Source: Parvibaculum sp.
GTDB taxonomy: Bacteria; Pseudomonadota; Alphaproteobacteria; Parvibaculales; Parvibaculaceae
Length of the DNA: 64,000 nucleotides
Reading direction: 5' to 3'
NCBI GenBank assembly: GCA_030645235.1
Contig: JAUSMV010000030.1
Coordinates: 806,001-870,000, forward strand
The notes beneath the pieces are model-generated. The model searched no databases, was not told the origin of the DNA, and was given only the letters and a program-made list of their open reading frames with translations. Made by a program: the position numbers and the translations under genes. Numbering within the stretch: position 1 is the stretch's first letter; every line of letters begins with the position of its first letter. Below are positions 1 to 10,200 of this stretch, one piece after another.

Positions 1-2
1 TC

Positions 3-92
3 GGCCAGAACATTGCCGCGAAATATCACTGTGCGCTTGCCAAGCTCGGCGTGAATATATCGCTGCTGTCCGGCGAAGCGGGACACGCTTAG
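3..92 (+). CDS. C-terminal end of an unidentified protein (partial)
   Basis: An open frame runs in from the left edge and ends at a TAG at 90-92, giving about 29 residues ending in SGEAGHA. The stop lies 3 bases from the end of the convergent GGDEF/EAL gene, which is the tight tail-to-tail packing seen elsewhere in the window. The fragment resembles the end of a sugar-isomerase-fold (MurR/RpiR-type) regulator only loosely. It is too short to name and may be chance. Confidence 0.35.
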   Translation, partial: GQNIAAKYHCALAKLGVNISLLSGEAGHA

Positions 93-95
93 TTT

Positions 96-3068
96 TTAAC
101 GCGGAATATGTCTGGCGATGAAGTCGAGGGCTTCGGTGGACCGCATCGGCTGGCCGAAGAGATAGCCCTGACCGTAATCACACCCCATCGCAGCGAGATC
201 GTGTGCCTGCTCTTCGCTCTCTGTCCCCTCGGCCACAATCTCCATGCCGAGATCATGGGCGAGCTGCACCATCGAGCGGATGATCAGCGGCGTTTCGCGG
301 TCCGCCGACATGCCCGCCACAAAGGAGCGATCCACTTTCAACGTGTCGAAGGGAAAACGTTGCAGGTAGCTCAGGCTTGAATAGCCGGTGCCGAAATCAT
401 CGAGCGACAGACCTGCGCCGAGACTTTTCAGGCGCACCAGAACCTGCGCTGCAAATTCAGGATTCTCCATGACGAGGCTTTCCGTCACTTCAAGTTTCAA
501 TGTGCCCGGCACAATGTCGATGCGGTGAAGCACGCGCTTCACATCTTCGATAAGATCGTGGCGCAGCAATTGGCGGCTTGAGACATTGACGCTGGCAAAG
601 AGCGGCCTGTCCTGCGGGAAAAGCTTTTGCCATGTTGCCAGTTCTTCGCTCGCGGCGCGTAGTGCAAAGCGGCCCAACTCGTTGATGAAACCCAGCTCTT
701 CGGCCAGCGGAATGAAATCATCGGGCGAGAGAAGGCCTCGTTCGGGATGGTTCCAGCGGACCAACGCCTCGAAGCCGCGCACACTGCCGTCCACAAGCGA
801 CATGATCGGCTGATAATACATTTCGAGTTGCTTGCGTTCGAGCGAGTGGCGCAGATCGCTCTCGACGCTCACCTGATCTTCGGCGTCACCGCGCATTTCC
901 GTTTCAAAAATCTCGATCTTCGCTTTGCCGCCGCGCTTGGCTCTGAACATCGCAATCCCGGCTTCGGTCAGCAGGTCTTCCGGCGCTTCGTGGCTGTCTT
1001 CGCAGATCGCCACACCGATGGAGGCGGTCGGGAAAACTTCCTTGCCTGCAATCTCAATCGGCTGGGACAGAAATTCCGCAAGCGAGTCTGCAAAGGCCAT
1101 CGCGTCATCGCGATGTGTGCGGGTGGCGAGCAGTACGGCAAACTCATCACCATTGATGCGTGCCACTGTGTCTTCATGCGTGACGAGCGATTCAAGGCGG
1201 CGGGCGATAGCAATGAGCAATGCGTCACCGCCGGAATGGCCGAGACTGTCATTGATGGTTTTGAAGCGGTCAATATCGATAAGTAACAAAGCGGCGCGCG
1301 GACGGTCGATGAGGCCTGTGCGACGGATGGCACGGTCGAGACGGTCCATGAACAGCGCCCGATTGGGCAGGCCCGTCAGACTGTCATGCACGGCGTCATG
1401 GAACAGGCGCTCCTCTGCCACTTTGCGCGCCGTGACATCGCTCACTGTGCCGATGCAGCGCGTGGCGAAAGCCTCGCCGCTCGCTATGCAACTCGCATTG
1501 AGCGCCAGCGTGCGATAGGCCCCGTCGGAATGACGCAGGCGAAACTCGAGGCTGAACGAGACATTGCCGCGATTGATATAGGCATTAATGGCATTGCGAT
1601 AAGTTTCGCGGTCGGCGGGATGCATATGTTCGCGCCACGCGACTTCTGTGCCGCCGAGGCTGCCATGATCGAGGCCCAGCATTGCTTCAACGGAGGGCGA
1701 GACATAGAGCGTGTCGGCGAGAATGTCCCAATCCCAAACGCCCTGACGCGCGCCGGTGAGCGCAAACGCATGGCGCTGCTCGCTGCGGATGGACCCCATA
1801 TCCGCGCGGCGGCGTCCGCCCTGCGCGTGATAGGCGGCGGCAAAAGCAAAGAGCACAAGCGCGATGGTGAAAAGCCCCACCGTGAAGACCGTGCCGACGA
1901 AGGTGCCGGGCAACCAGCCAATGGTCAGGAGGGTTGCGGCAAGGCCTGCCAGCGCAAAAAGCGCGACACCCGGAATGAGAAGCTGCGCCGGACGCACACC
2001 GCGCAAAGCTGCCATGACGATCAGCGGGGCGCCGCCGATCAGCGCGACGAACAGGCAGGCGCGAACGAGCGCGCCGCCAAGCGCGGGGCTGAACATGGCA
2101 ATCGGGATGATGGCGAAGACAGCGAGCGACAGGAAGCGCGAGGCTTTGGAGGCCAAAGTAAAATGACGTTGCAGATCGAGGAAGAAGCGCTCAAGCGAAA
2201 AGACGGAGGCCGCAAGGATCGAAAGCGAGATTGTGAGCCAGACACTATCCCACCAGGCCGAGCCGCCAAGAAGCGCACTGAGATAACCAAAGGCGGAAAG
2301 CTGAACGAGGAGCCCCGCACCCAAGAGCGCTGCTGTCACGCGGGCCGCAGGCGAGTGGGTGAGAACGGCAAGGGCTGTGAGATAGATCGTGAGCGCCGCG
2401 ATGACGCCCAACATGCCGCCTTCGATGAGGGCGAGGCGGCGGACGAAGGAGGACCAGGCATCCGGCTGCCACAGGTAGAGCGATTGCGGCGCAGGCTTTT
2501 CGGCGTGAAGCGCCACGGTGACGCTGGCGATGGGATCAACCGTGAGGGCGAGAACAGAAAATCCCGGCCGCGCTTCTTCGGTCAGGATTTCGGGGTCTTC
2601 GGTTCCGGCGGCGAGTGCACGGTCGATGCCAAGGGCGGGGACCGGCCAGAGAAGGTTTGAAAAACTATGCGCGCGATCATCGGTGACGAGATAGCGCGTG
2701 ACGGCTTGTTGCGCACGGTTGCGAAGCGCGGCGGCAAGCCAGATACCATCGGCGGTTTCGGAGCCGTCGGAGAGCTGCACCACGCCGCTGTTTTCATCAC
2801 CGGCGTCCGCACCTGCCGTTGCATCCGGTGCGGCAGGTTCTGCGGCGGGGGGAGCGGCATCGTCGCCGGTGTCAGGCGCTTCGATGACGAGGCGCTGGCC
2901 CTGCTCGTGATAGGTTTCGGTGAAAGGTGTGAGATCGAGAACGGCACGGTCATCATCCATGACGATGGCATCAAGCGCCTGTGATGGCGTCGGCACGGTC
3001 AACAGGCAGATTGCCAATGCGCCCGCCATCCACAGAATGCGGGCTGTTGATTGACCTGTCCGAAGCAT
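96..3068 (-). CDS. Membrane-bound PAS-GGDEF-EAL cyclic-di-GMP signalling protein
   Basis: A 990-residue protein predicted to make and/or break cyclic di-GMP. It has a signal peptide (about residues 1-32), an extracytoplasmic region, then seven hydrophobic segments at about 210-415 in the 7TMR-DISM arrangement. A PAS domain (about 435-555), a GGDEF domain and an EAL domain follow. The GGDEF active-site loop reads NGDEF, so the first glycine is replaced. The EAL domain looks intact: EALVRW near residue 767, the NVSSRQ asparagine, EVTES, the DDFGTGYSS loop, a KVDRSF lysine and the VAEGTE glutamate. Phosphodiesterase activity is therefore better supported than cyclase activity. The extracytoplasmic ligand cannot be guessed. 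It is followed by a convergent gene fragment at the window edge. Confidence 0.93.
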   Translation of the reverse strand: MLRTGQSTARILWMAGALAICLLTVPTPSQALDAIVMDDDRAVLDLTPFTETYHEQGQRLVIEAPDTGDDAAPPAAEPAAPDATAGADAGDENSGVVQLSDGSETADGIWLAAALRNRAQQAVTRYLVTDDRAHSFSNLLWPVPALGIDRALAAGTEDPEILTEEARPGFSVLALTVDPIASVTVALHAEKPAPQSLYLWQPDAWSSFVRRLALIEGGMLGVIAALTIYLTALAVLTHSPAARVTAALLGAGLLVQLSAFGYLSALLGGSAWWDSVWLTISLSILAASVFSLERFFLDLQRHFTLASKASRFLSLAVFAIIPIAMFSPALGGALVRACLFVALIGGAPLIVMAALRGVRPAQLLIPGVALFALAGLAATLLTIGWLPGTFVGTVFTVGLFTIALVLFAFAAAYHAQGGRRRADMGSIRSEQRHAFALTGARQGVWDWDILADTLYVSPSVEAMLGLDHGSLGGTEVAWREHMHPADRETYRNAINAYINRGNVSFSLEFRLRHSDGAYRTLALNASCIASGEAFATRCIGTVSDVTARKVAEERLFHDAVHDSLTGLPNRALFMDRLDRAIRRTGLIDRPRAALLLIDIDRFKTINDSLGHSGGDALLIAIARRLESLVTHEDTVARINGDEFAVLLATRTHRDDAMAFADSLAEFLSQPIEIAGKEVFPTASIGVAICEDSHEAPEDLLTEAGIAMFRAKRGGKAKIEIFETEMRGDAEDQVSVESDLRHSLERKQLEMYYQPIMSLVDGSVRGFEALVRWNHPERGLLSPDDFIPLAEELGFINELGRFALRAASEELATWQKLFPQDRPLFASVNVSSRQLLRHDLIEDVKRVLHRIDIVPGTLKLEVTESLVMENPEFAAQVLVRLKSLGAGLSLDDFGTGYSSLSYLQRFPFDTLKVDRSFVAGMSADRETPLIIRSMVQLAHDLGMEIVAEGTESEEQAHDLAAMGCDYGQGYLFGQPMRSTEALDFIARHIPR

Positions 3069-3204
3069 CCGATCCCCTTGTCGTCTCTGGCGCGCCCCAA
3101 ATACCGAACGCCCCCGCCCGATCCTGAATGCTCATTCTGTACTAGATTCGCAAAGACTTCGTCACTTTGCTGGCTTCGGGCTGCAATTCGAAGTCATTTT
3201 GACC

Positions 3205-3921
3205 TCAAACACCGAGCTGAGAGGCCAAATCTTCGATGTCGCGGGCGATGAAATCCCACTCACCGCGCGGCTCCAGATCATATTTCTGCTCCGGCCCGTA
3301 TTCGGTAGGGCGGGCGAAGAAGGCCGTCATGAGCCCGAGCGACCCGGCAATCTTTAAGTCGTAATTATGAGCGGCGGCCATCATCACATCAGACGGGGGA
3401 AGACCGAGAAGGCGCGCGGCGCCGAGATAGGTTTCAGGCGCGGGCTTGAAATGATGAAAAAGATCCGAGCCGAAGATCATGTCCCATGGGAGCCCCGCGC
3501 CCTTCGCCATGTTGGTGAGAAGCGCCACCGTGCCGTTTGAGAGCGGCGCGATGATGTATTTGCTCTTGAGGCGTGTGAGACCCGCGACGCTATCTTTCCA
3601 TGGTTTCAGACGGTGCCAGCCAAGATTGATATGGGTGAGATCGGCTTCGGTGAGACCCGTGATGCCCATATCCGCCACGATATTGTTGAGCGATGTGCGA
3701 TGCAATTCATCCAATGTCTGCCAAGGCAGTTCACCCTTCTCGACACGCTGCATCGAGGGCACATAGGCCGCGCGCCATGCATCAACCAAGGCCGTCCAAT
3801 CGGCATTGATGCCGCGGGATTTTCCGAAGGCTGTGAGGTCGTCGATCAGGCTGGTGCGCCAATCGACCACGCTGCCGAACGTGTCAAAAATAATGGCACG
3901 AGGGCGCCTGATGGTGGTCAT
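3205..3921 (-). CDS. Haloacid dehalogenase, type II (HAD superfamily)
   Basis: A 238-residue HAD hydrolase. The nucleophile motif FDTFGSVVDWR places Asp13 in the position used by (S)-2-haloacid dehalogenases. The second motif is PLSNGT, the third has Lys in HHFKPAPETY, and the last is AHNYDL. Known family members hydrolyse short 2-haloalkanoic acids such as haloacetate, with inversion. The AHxxDL ending differs from the SSNxxD form of the best-studied enzymes, so the natural substrate may not be halogenated. It is a soluble cytoplasmic protein. It lies downstream of the GNAT gene on the same strand with a 37-base gap, so they may be cotranscribed. Confidence 0.85.
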   Translation of the reverse strand: MTTIRRPRAIIFDTFGSVVDWRTSLIDDLTAFGKSRGINADWTALVDAWRAAYVPSMQRVEKGELPWQTLDELHRTSLNNIVADMGITGLTEADLTHINLGWHRLKPWKDSVAGLTRLKSKYIIAPLSNGTVALLTNMAKGAGLPWDMIFGSDLFHHFKPAPETYLGAARLLGLPPSDVMMAAAHNYDLKIAGSLGLMTAFFARPTEYGPEQKYDLEPRGEWDFIARDIEDLASQLGV

Positions 3922-3957
3922 GGGGCTGCTTTCAGTGTTGGTCAGGGGCTCTATATT

Positions 3958-4545
3958 TCAAGGGCGGGGATCGTCGCGGAGAATGGCAAATTGCACGTGG
4001 TCGCGCCAGACCCCGTTGATGCGCAAAAGCCCGCGCGTGTAACCCTCTTCGCGGAAGCCGCAGCGGCGCAGCACGGCCTTTGAGCGTTCGTTCTCCAAGA
4101 GGCATGAGGCGACGATGCGGTGGAGTTTCAATTCTTCAAACACATGCGGGATGAGCGCGCGCACGGCGCGGGTGACATAGCCCTGCCCCGCAAAGGGCGC
4201 GCCCGCCCAATAGCCGAGCGTGCAATCCTGCTGCACACCGCGATGGACATTGGAAATGGTGCAGCCGCCGACCAGCACATTATCGCCGCCCCGAAAAATG
4301 AAAAACGGATAGGCGTGGTCCTCGCGCATTTCACGCTGATAGCGGCGGAGGCGGCGGCGAAAGGCCGTGCGCGTCAGATCATCGGTGGGCCATGTCGGTT
4401 CCCATGGCGTCAGAAAATCGCGGCTTTCATCGCGAAGCGCCGCCCATTCGGCAAAGTCTGACATTTGCGGCATGCGCAAATAGACGCCATCGCCCAGAAC
4501 GAGCGAGGCGGGATCAGGCTTTGTGATGGACCTGAGAAAGGCCAT
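3958..4545 (-). CDS. GNAT family N-acetyltransferase, RimJ-like
   Basis: A 195-residue acetyltransferase of the RimJ/RimL type, which transfers acetyl from acetyl-CoA to protein N-termini or small amines. The acetyl-CoA loop appears as GAPFAGQGYVTRAVRA, and the C-terminal half has the RIVASCLLENERSKAVLRRC pattern that precedes the typical GF(R/K)EEG element. Length fits the family. In related alphaproteobacteria a rimJ-like gene follows the M16 peptidase and thrC, as here. The acceptor (ribosomal protein or other) cannot be told from sequence. Confidence 0.87.
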   Translation of the reverse strand: MAFLRSITKPDPASLVLGDGVYLRMPQMSDFAEWAALRDESRDFLTPWEPTWPTDDLTRTAFRRRLRRYQREMREDHAYPFFIFRGGDNVLVGGCTISNVHRGVQQDCTLGYWAGAPFAGQGYVTRAVRALIPHVFEELKLHRIVASCLLENERSKAVLRRCGFREEGYTRGLLRINGVWRDHVQFAILRDDPRP

Positions 4546-4586
4546 GAACGGCGCGTGCTCCTATGGGGAACGCGGATGACGTTCCT

Positions 4587-5864
4587 TCAGGCAAATCTTG
4601 CCGCGAGACGGTCATAAGATTCAAGCCCGCCGCCTGCGCCTTTCAGCGGTCCGACAGCGGCCATGGCGGGGGGTGTCGCATTTGACCCGAGGAAACGACC
4701 GGCAAAGCGGCGCAGAGCGGCCGCGTCAACCTGATCGACTTTGGCGATCATCTCGTCCATCGGCAGGACGCGCCCATGCACCGCATATTGACGCGCGATC
4801 TGTTCGGCGCGGGACGAGGAGGATTCAAGCCCCATCAGGAGACCGGCCTTCATCTGGGCGCGGGCGCGGGCGGCTTCTTCTTCGGTGGCGTCAATGCCGA
4901 GGCGGGCGATCTCGTTGGAAATCACGGGCATCAGTTCAGCGAGATCGTCGGGCGCGGTGCCGGCATAGACGCCGATGATGCCGGTATCGGCAAAGGACCA
5001 TGAATAGGCAAAGACCGAATAAGCAAGGCCGCGCTTTTCGCGCACTTCCTGAAAGAGGCGGGAGGACATGCCGCCGCCCAAGACGGAAGCGAAAATCTGC
5101 GCCGTGTAATAATCCGGATCGCTGTAGGCCGGGCCTTCAAACGAGAGCGCAACGTGAGCTTGTTCAAGCTCGCGTGTTTCGCGGCGCTCGCCGCCTGCAA
5201 ATTTTGCGGGCTCGGCACCGTTGGACAGGACCGTCGGCATGGCGGAGAAATGTTCGCGGCCAAGGGCGACGAGATCGGCGTGATCGATGGCACCGGCGGC
5301 GGCCAGCACCATGCCCGGCGCGTGATAACGCTCACCCATATAGGTGCGCAGCGCATCGCGGTCGAAGCCGTTGACGGTATCGACCGTGCCCAAAATCGTG
5401 CGGCCCATGGCTTGCCCCGGATAAGCGGCCTCAAGCATGTGATCGAAAACAAGATCGTCGGGTGTGTCGAGCGACTGACCGATTTCCTGAATGACGACAC
5501 CGCGCTCGCGCTCAAGCTCTGAGGTTTCAAAGACGGAGTTCTGAAGAATGTCCGCAAGGAGATCGACGGCGAGGGCCAAATCGCCCTTCATCACGCGCGC
5601 GTAATAAGCAGTCGCCTCATGTGCGGTGTGGGCATTGAGATGACCGCCGACATTTTCGATTTCTTCGGCGATGGCGCGGGCGGAGCGGCGCTCGGTGCCT
5701 TTGAACGCCATGTGTTCAAGCAGATGCGACACACCATGCTGATGCGTGCCTTCGTGGCGCGCGCCGGTGTTGACCCAGACGCCGACAGAAATGGTCTGGA
5801 GGTGCGGCATCGCATCCGTCACCACGGTCAAACCGTTTTCAAGCCTTGTCACTTCAACAGCCAT
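4587..5864 (-). CDS. M16 family zinc peptidase (processing-peptidase type)
   Basis: A 425-residue insulinase-family peptidase. The inverted zinc motif HLLEH lies at residues 47-51, and the downstream Glu ligand is in the ERERGVVIQEI stretch. The C-terminal M16 half has the GMSSRLFQEVREKRGLAYS signature. It resembles the beta subunit of mitochondrial processing peptidase, and single-chain bacterial forms act on small peptides in the cytoplasm. No second M16 gene follows, so this is not the two-gene pqqL/ymxG arrangement. A good ribosome site (AGGAGAG) precedes the ATG. Position directly after thrC is conserved in many alphaproteobacteria. Confidence 0.93.
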   Translation of the reverse strand: MAVEVTRLENGLTVVTDAMPHLQTISVGVWVNTGARHEGTHQHGVSHLLEHMAFKGTERRSARAIAEEIENVGGHLNAHTAHEATAYYARVMKGDLALAVDLLADILQNSVFETSELERERGVVIQEIGQSLDTPDDLVFDHMLEAAYPGQAMGRTILGTVDTVNGFDRDALRTYMGERYHAPGMVLAAAGAIDHADLVALGREHFSAMPTVLSNGAEPAKFAGGERRETRELEQAHVALSFEGPAYSDPDYYTAQIFASVLGGGMSSRLFQEVREKRGLAYSVFAYSWSFADTGIIGVYAGTAPDDLAELMPVISNEIARLGIDATEEEAARARAQMKAGLLMGLESSSSRAEQIARQYAVHGRVLPMDEMIAKVDQVDAAALRRFAGRFLGSNATPPAMAAVGPLKGAGGGLESYDRLAARFA

Positions 5865-5925
5865 AAAACTCTCCTGTCCGGCCCATACTCTCAGGCGCGC
5901 ACGAATACAAAAGTATCAAATCAAA

Positions 5926-7332
5926 TTAAGCCGCAAGCGCGCGGGCGCGCTCACGGATATAGGACTGCACGGCACCCAGATCATTGGGCAAGGTGTCGAG
6001 GCGCTCTTCGCGCTTGAACAAATCAGCCATGCGCGGCGGCAATGCGGGATGGATGCCGGTCGCCGCCTTCACCGCATCAGGGAACTTCGCCGGATGGGCT
6101 GTCGCCAGCGTCACCATCGGCGTGGCGAGGTCACCGCGATCAAGACGCGCGGCGGCGACGCCAACCGCGGTATGCGGATCAATCAGCTCGCCGGATTCTT
6201 TCAGCATGCGCGAAATGGCTTCAGACGTTTGCGCTTCATCAACGCGTTTGGCCGAGAAGATCATGCGCATGGCTTCGAGACGCAAATGGTCGATTTCGAA
6301 GGCACCGGACTGCTGCAGGCTCTGCATCAGACGGCGCACGCTTTCGCCGTCGCGGCCGTAAGCATCGTGGACGAGGCGCTCGAAATTGGACGAGACCTGA
6401 ATATCCATGCTGGGGCTGATCGTCGGTTGCACCTGCCCCACTTCATAGCGGCCCGTAGTGAGGGTGCGCGCCAGAATGTCGTTGACGTTGGTGGCCACCA
6501 GCAAACGCGAAATGGGAAGGCCCATGCGCGAGGCGGCGAAGCCTGCAAAGACGTCGCCGAAATTTCCGGTGGGGACCGAATAAGCGATGGGCCGCGCGGG
6601 TGCGCCAAGCGCCACGGCACTCGTGAAATAATAAACGATCTGAGCCATGACGCGGCCCCAGTTGATCGAGTTGACGCCTGCCAGCGAAACGTCATCGCGG
6701 AAGGCGTGGTCGTTGAACATCGACTTCACCAGCGCCTGACAATCATCAAACGATCCTTCGATCGCGATATTGTGGACGTTGGCGTCGAGCACCGTTGTCA
6801 TCTGGCGGCGCTGCACTTCGGATACGCGCCCTTTGGGGTGCATGATGAAAATGTCAGTCGTGTCGCGGCCACGGAAAGCTTCAATCGCGGCGGAACCCGT
6901 GTCACCCGAGGTCGCGCCGACGACCGTGATGCGGCGTCCGCGTTTTTCCAACACATGATCGAAAAGACGGGCCAGAATCTGCATGGCCACGTCTTTGAAC
7001 GCCAAAGTCGGCCCGTGGAACAGCTCCAAGAGCCAGTCATTGTCGCCGGTCTGGACGAGCGGCACGACGGCCTTGTGGCCGAAGCTCGCATAGGCCTCAT
7101 TGATCATCGTCTGGAGAGCCTGATCGGGGATCGAGGGGCCGATATAGAGGCGCATGACGCGGAAGGCGACTTCCTGATAGCTCAAGCCGGCCAGGGACTT
7201 GATTTTGCGCTCAGACATCTGCGGCCATTCGGCAGGGACATATAGTCCGCCGTCGCGGGCAAGGCCTGCGAGCAAAGCATCCTCGAATTCAAGCTCCGGG
7301 GACTGTCCCCGCGTGCTGACGTATTTCAACAT
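5926..7332 (-). CDS. thrC: Threonine synthase
   Basis: Converts O-phosphohomoserine to threonine with pyridoxal phosphate, the last step of threonine synthesis. The 468-residue protein starts MLKYVSTRGQ, the usual N-terminus of the family, so I use the ATG at 7332 rather than an in-frame ATG 24 bases upstream; GGAG lies just before it. The PLP lysine is Lys113 in GPTLAFKDVAMQ, and the phosphate-binding GATSGDTGSAA loop is present. It is the long type II form with the GNFGDVFAG segment. It lies in the leftward series between the M32 carboxypeptidase and the M16 peptidase. Confidence 0.96.
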   Translation of the reverse strand: MLKYVSTRGQSPELEFEDALLAGLARDGGLYVPAEWPQMSERKIKSLAGLSYQEVAFRVMRLYIGPSIPDQALQTMINEAYASFGHKAVVPLVQTGDNDWLLELFHGPTLAFKDVAMQILARLFDHVLEKRGRRITVVGATSGDTGSAAIEAFRGRDTTDIFIMHPKGRVSEVQRRQMTTVLDANVHNIAIEGSFDDCQALVKSMFNDHAFRDDVSLAGVNSINWGRVMAQIVYYFTSAVALGAPARPIAYSVPTGNFGDVFAGFAASRMGLPISRLLVATNVNDILARTLTTGRYEVGQVQPTISPSMDIQVSSNFERLVHDAYGRDGESVRRLMQSLQQSGAFEIDHLRLEAMRMIFSAKRVDEAQTSEAISRMLKESGELIDPHTAVGVAAARLDRGDLATPMVTLATAHPAKFPDAVKAATGIHPALPPRMADLFKREERLDTLPNDLGAVQSYIRERARALAA

Positions 7333-7456
7333 AATCTCCAGGATAGCCGACGGCATGAAGGCGCACGCCAGTTGGGGATAACCTAGCCTTGGCAGGGCAA
7401 AGAGGCAATGAGCCGAAACGTCGCCAGATTAATAAATGGCTGATTTCTGCGGTTTT

Positions 7457-8956
7457 TTAGCTCAAATATCTTGATTCTATATGGCGTTTGAAGGCCTGCG
7501 TGCCAAGGGGTGATCCCGTCGCGGCGAGGATAATCTCGTCCGGCGTTTTGGAGGAGCCGACCCCGTGGACCCTCTCACGCACCCATGAAATGAGCGGCGT
7601 GAAGTCGCCTTGCGCCAAGGCGTTCCCGGCCGTTCCGCGTGCTGCGGCAAAGAGTTGAGCGGCTGTCAGCGCGCCCAGCGTATAGGTCGGGAAATAACCG
7701 AAGGAGCCGGACGGCCAGTGGATGTCCTGCATGCAGCCGTCAGCATCATTGGGGGGCACGATCCCCAACAGCGTGTTCATGCCTTCGGCCCAAGCGGCGG
7801 GCAGATCGGCGGGGACAAGATCGCCCGTGATCATCGCCTTTTCCAAGCGGTAGCGGAGGATCACGTGGAGCGGGTAAGTCAGCTCGTCGGCGGAGACGCG
7901 GATGAGGGACGGACCGACTTTGCGATAATGACGAAGGATGTTTTCGGGCGACCACGCCTCCCCTTCCCCGTTGAAGAGTTTTTTCAAACGCGGCGCGAGG
8001 AAGGAGATGAATTCGGTGGAGCGGCCCGCCTGCATTTCAAACAGAAGCGACTGGCTCTCGTGGATCGTCATGCCGCGCGAACGACCGACAGGCTGGTTGC
8101 GCCATTCCGGCGGCAGGCCACGTTCGTAGAGCGAATGGCCGGTCTCGTGCACGACCGCCATCAGGCTTTCCATGAAATCGTTTTCGTCGTAGCGCGTGGT
8201 GATGCGGCTATCATCGGGCACACCGCCGGTGAAGGGATGGTGGCTGACATCCAAGCGGCCATGGGCGAAGTCGAAACCGAGCACGGCCATAACGTCGCGA
8301 CCGAGCTTTTCCTGCAACGGGATAGAGAACGGGCCTTTGATGGGGAGGGGCTTCGGCGCACCGGCCTGTTTCTCCATCACCTTTTTCAGCAGGTCAGGCA
8401 GGAAACCCTCAAGCTCCGTGAACAGACGATCAATATCCACCGAGCGGCGGTCAGGATCGTAGCCGTCGAGCAGCGCGTCATAGAGCGAGAGACCGAAGGC
8501 AGAGGCTTTGGCGGCGGCTTGTTCGCGCACGAGGCCGAGCAGATTGGTGAGTTCGGGCGCGAGGGCGGCGAAATCATTGGCGGCGCGGGCTTTGCGCCAG
8601 ATCATTTCGGTTTTGGATTTCTGATGCGAGAGTTTCGACACAAGATCGGTGGGTGTCGCGGTCGCGTGGCGATGAATGCGGCCCATCTCGGCGAGATTGG
8701 CGCGGTCCCATGCGGCCAAGGCATCGGCGCTTTCGCGGGCACTCGCCAGAAGGTCTGATGTTTCCGGCGCGGTCAAAGTTTCATGCGCGATGAGCGAGAG
8801 CGTTGCCTGCTGCTCGGCACGCGCCTGTGCCCCGCCTTCCGGCATCATGGTGGCGCGGTCCCAATGAAGCACGGCCTGTGCGCCGCCGAGCGCGGAGAGA
8901 CGCTGGAAGCGCGACTTCAAGGTGGTGTAGGCGGTGGTGGAGTTTTGTTCGCTCAT
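7457..8956 (-). CDS. M32 family carboxypeptidase (Taq type)
   Basis: A 499-residue metallocarboxypeptidase that removes C-terminal residues from peptides in the cytoplasm. Zinc motif HETGH is at residues 270-274, and the third ligand is expected in HESQSLLFE downstream. HPFTGG, DENDF and the late IRVSADELTYPLH segment are all M32 signatures. Length matches the family (about 500). It sits between SURF1 and thrC, separating two gene groups that are usually closer together, and shares their strand. The gap to SURF1 is only 24 bases. No signal peptide is seen. Confidence 0.93.
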   Translation of the reverse strand: MSEQNSTTAYTTLKSRFQRLSALGGAQAVLHWDRATMMPEGGAQARAEQQATLSLIAHETLTAPETSDLLASARESADALAAWDRANLAEMGRIHRHATATPTDLVSKLSHQKSKTEMIWRKARAANDFAALAPELTNLLGLVREQAAAKASAFGLSLYDALLDGYDPDRRSVDIDRLFTELEGFLPDLLKKVMEKQAGAPKPLPIKGPFSIPLQEKLGRDVMAVLGFDFAHGRLDVSHHPFTGGVPDDSRITTRYDENDFMESLMAVVHETGHSLYERGLPPEWRNQPVGRSRGMTIHESQSLLFEMQAGRSTEFISFLAPRLKKLFNGEGEAWSPENILRHYRKVGPSLIRVSADELTYPLHVILRYRLEKAMITGDLVPADLPAAWAEGMNTLLGIVPPNDADGCMQDIHWPSGSFGYFPTYTLGALTAAQLFAAARGTAGNALAQGDFTPLISWVRERVHGVGSSKTPDEIILAATGSPLGTQAFKRHIESRYLS

Positions 8957-8980
8957 GCTTCTCTGCTCACTCAGCTTTTC

Positions 8981-9724
8981 TCACTCAGGACGACGGCCGA
9001 TGCGCCCGTTCGACCAATGAAATGACAGATAGATCACCAGCAACACGATGGCGAGGCCGTACCATGTGATCGCGTATTGGAGATGATTGTTGGGGATGGT
9101 GATTTTGGTCTGACCGCCAACGGGAAAACCACCGGCATTGGGGGTGGCGTCGGCCTCGACATAGAAGGGCGCGACATTTTCCAACTTCAGGGCTTCTGCC
9201 ATCGCGGCGGGGTCGCGCGTGAACCATATGTTGCCCGCTGCGTCGTCTGGGGCTGTGAAGATGCCACGCTGTTGGGGCGCGCGCGTGACGGCGACAAGCG
9301 TGGTCGGGCCTTCGATCCGGCCGGGCAGACGCGTGGCGGGCTCTCTGAGTTCTTTGGGTACGAAACCACGATCCACGAGAACGATACGACCGTCATCGAG
9401 CATGAAGGGTGTCACGATGTCGAAGCCGGAGGTGCCTTCTTCATCCTGTGCGAAATAATAAAGCTCACTCGCGTTGATGAAATGACCCGACAGTTTGACG
9501 TGGTGATACTCGATGCGCTTGAGATCAAGCGCGGCCCAGTCAGCTTGCGGCGGAATGTCGGTTGCGGGCGCCGCCATGCGCGCGGCGATGGTCGCCATCA
9601 GGTCGCGCTTCCAATAAAGGCGCTCAACCTGCCATGTGCCGAGGCTCACGAGAATGATGAGGCCGAACAGCGTGACGAGCGTGGGCCAGAGCATCGGGCG
9701 GAAGAGGTGGTTTTCAGTTGCCAT
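8981..9724 (-). CDS. SURF1 family cytochrome oxidase assembly protein
   Basis: A 247-residue inner-membrane protein with one hydrophobic segment near the N-terminus (LWPTLVTLFGLIILVSLG) and one at the C-terminus (AITWYGLAIVLLVIYLSFHW), the SURF1 layout. GTWQVERLYWK and VDRGFVPKELR are family signatures. SURF1 helps deliver heme a to subunit I of the aa3 oxidase. I use the ATG at 9724, which overlaps the DUF983 gene by 11 bases. Upstream in-frame codons would add a polar stretch not usual in the family. It belongs functionally to the cox operon upstream. Confidence 0.92.
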   Translation of the reverse strand: MATENHLFRPMLWPTLVTLFGLIILVSLGTWQVERLYWKRDLMATIAARMAAPATDIPPQADWAALDLKRIEYHHVKLSGHFINASELYYFAQDEEGTSGFDIVTPFMLDDGRIVLVDRGFVPKELREPATRLPGRIEGPTTLVAVTRAPQQRGIFTAPDDAAGNIWFTRDPAAMAEALKLENVAPFYVEADATPNAGGFPVGGQTKITIPNNHLQYAITWYGLAIVLLVIYLSFHWSNGRIGRRPE

Positions 9725-10097
9725 CGTCAGTTGTCCGGTGTTCGCGCGCCTTGTGTTTGTATTGTTGCGCAATGAGCCAACCCTTTAAAGGGCGCAACAG
9801 GCCGAGTGTCATGATGAGCGTGAGCGGACCCCAGAGGGCTGCGTGGACCCAATAGGACGGCTGGTATTTCACCTCAACGAAAAGCGCGAGGCCTGCGATG
9901 ACGAAGCCTGCAATCATCATGATGAAGACAGCCGGACCGTCGCCTGCTTCGGCGAAACTATAGTCGAGGCCGCAGTCGCTGCATGACGGCGCGACGGTGA
10001 GAAAGCCGGTGAAGAGTTTGCCGCGCCCACAGCGCGGGCAGCAGGATTTGAGGCCGACAGCGAGCGAGGATTGGGGGGCGTGGGTGTTGTCGGTCAT
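9714..10097 (-). CDS. DUF983 family zinc-ribbon membrane protein
   Basis: A 127-residue protein. The N-terminal half has two cysteine pairs, CCPRC and CSDCG, forming a likely zinc ribbon. Two hydrophobic helices follow (AVFIMMIAGFVIAGLALFVE and ALWGPLTLIMTLGLLRPL). DUF983 proteins are regularly encoded between coxC and SURF1 in alphaproteobacteria, as here, and are presumed to help oxidase assembly; the biochemical role is unknown. Translation of SURF1 starts inside its end. Confidence 0.9.
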   Translation of the reverse strand: MTDNTHAPQSSLAVGLKSCCPRCGRGKLFTGFLTVAPSCSDCGLDYSFAEAGDGPAVFIMMIAGFVIAGLALFVEVKYQPSYWVHAALWGPLTLIMTLGLLRPLKGWLIAQQYKHKAREHRTTDDGN

Positions 10098-10200
10098 TGG
10101 CGAGCCTTGGGTGTGGGTGCGTGGTTCTTTATGCGCCTTTTCTCCGGTGCTTTCACGTGAGTTGATCGGGTGACCCTCTTTGTCGCATCAAAGAAAGAAG

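Noticed and set aside
1386-2660. 424-residue open frame on the + strand
   Set aside because: It is antisense to the GGDEF/EAL gene, whose domains are clear; composition (low-complexity Arg/Glu/Gly) is that of a reverse-strand shadow in GC-rich DNA.
5746-7245. 499-residue open frame on the + strand
   Set aside because: Lies opposite thrC, with no recognisable domain and His/Arg-rich composition.
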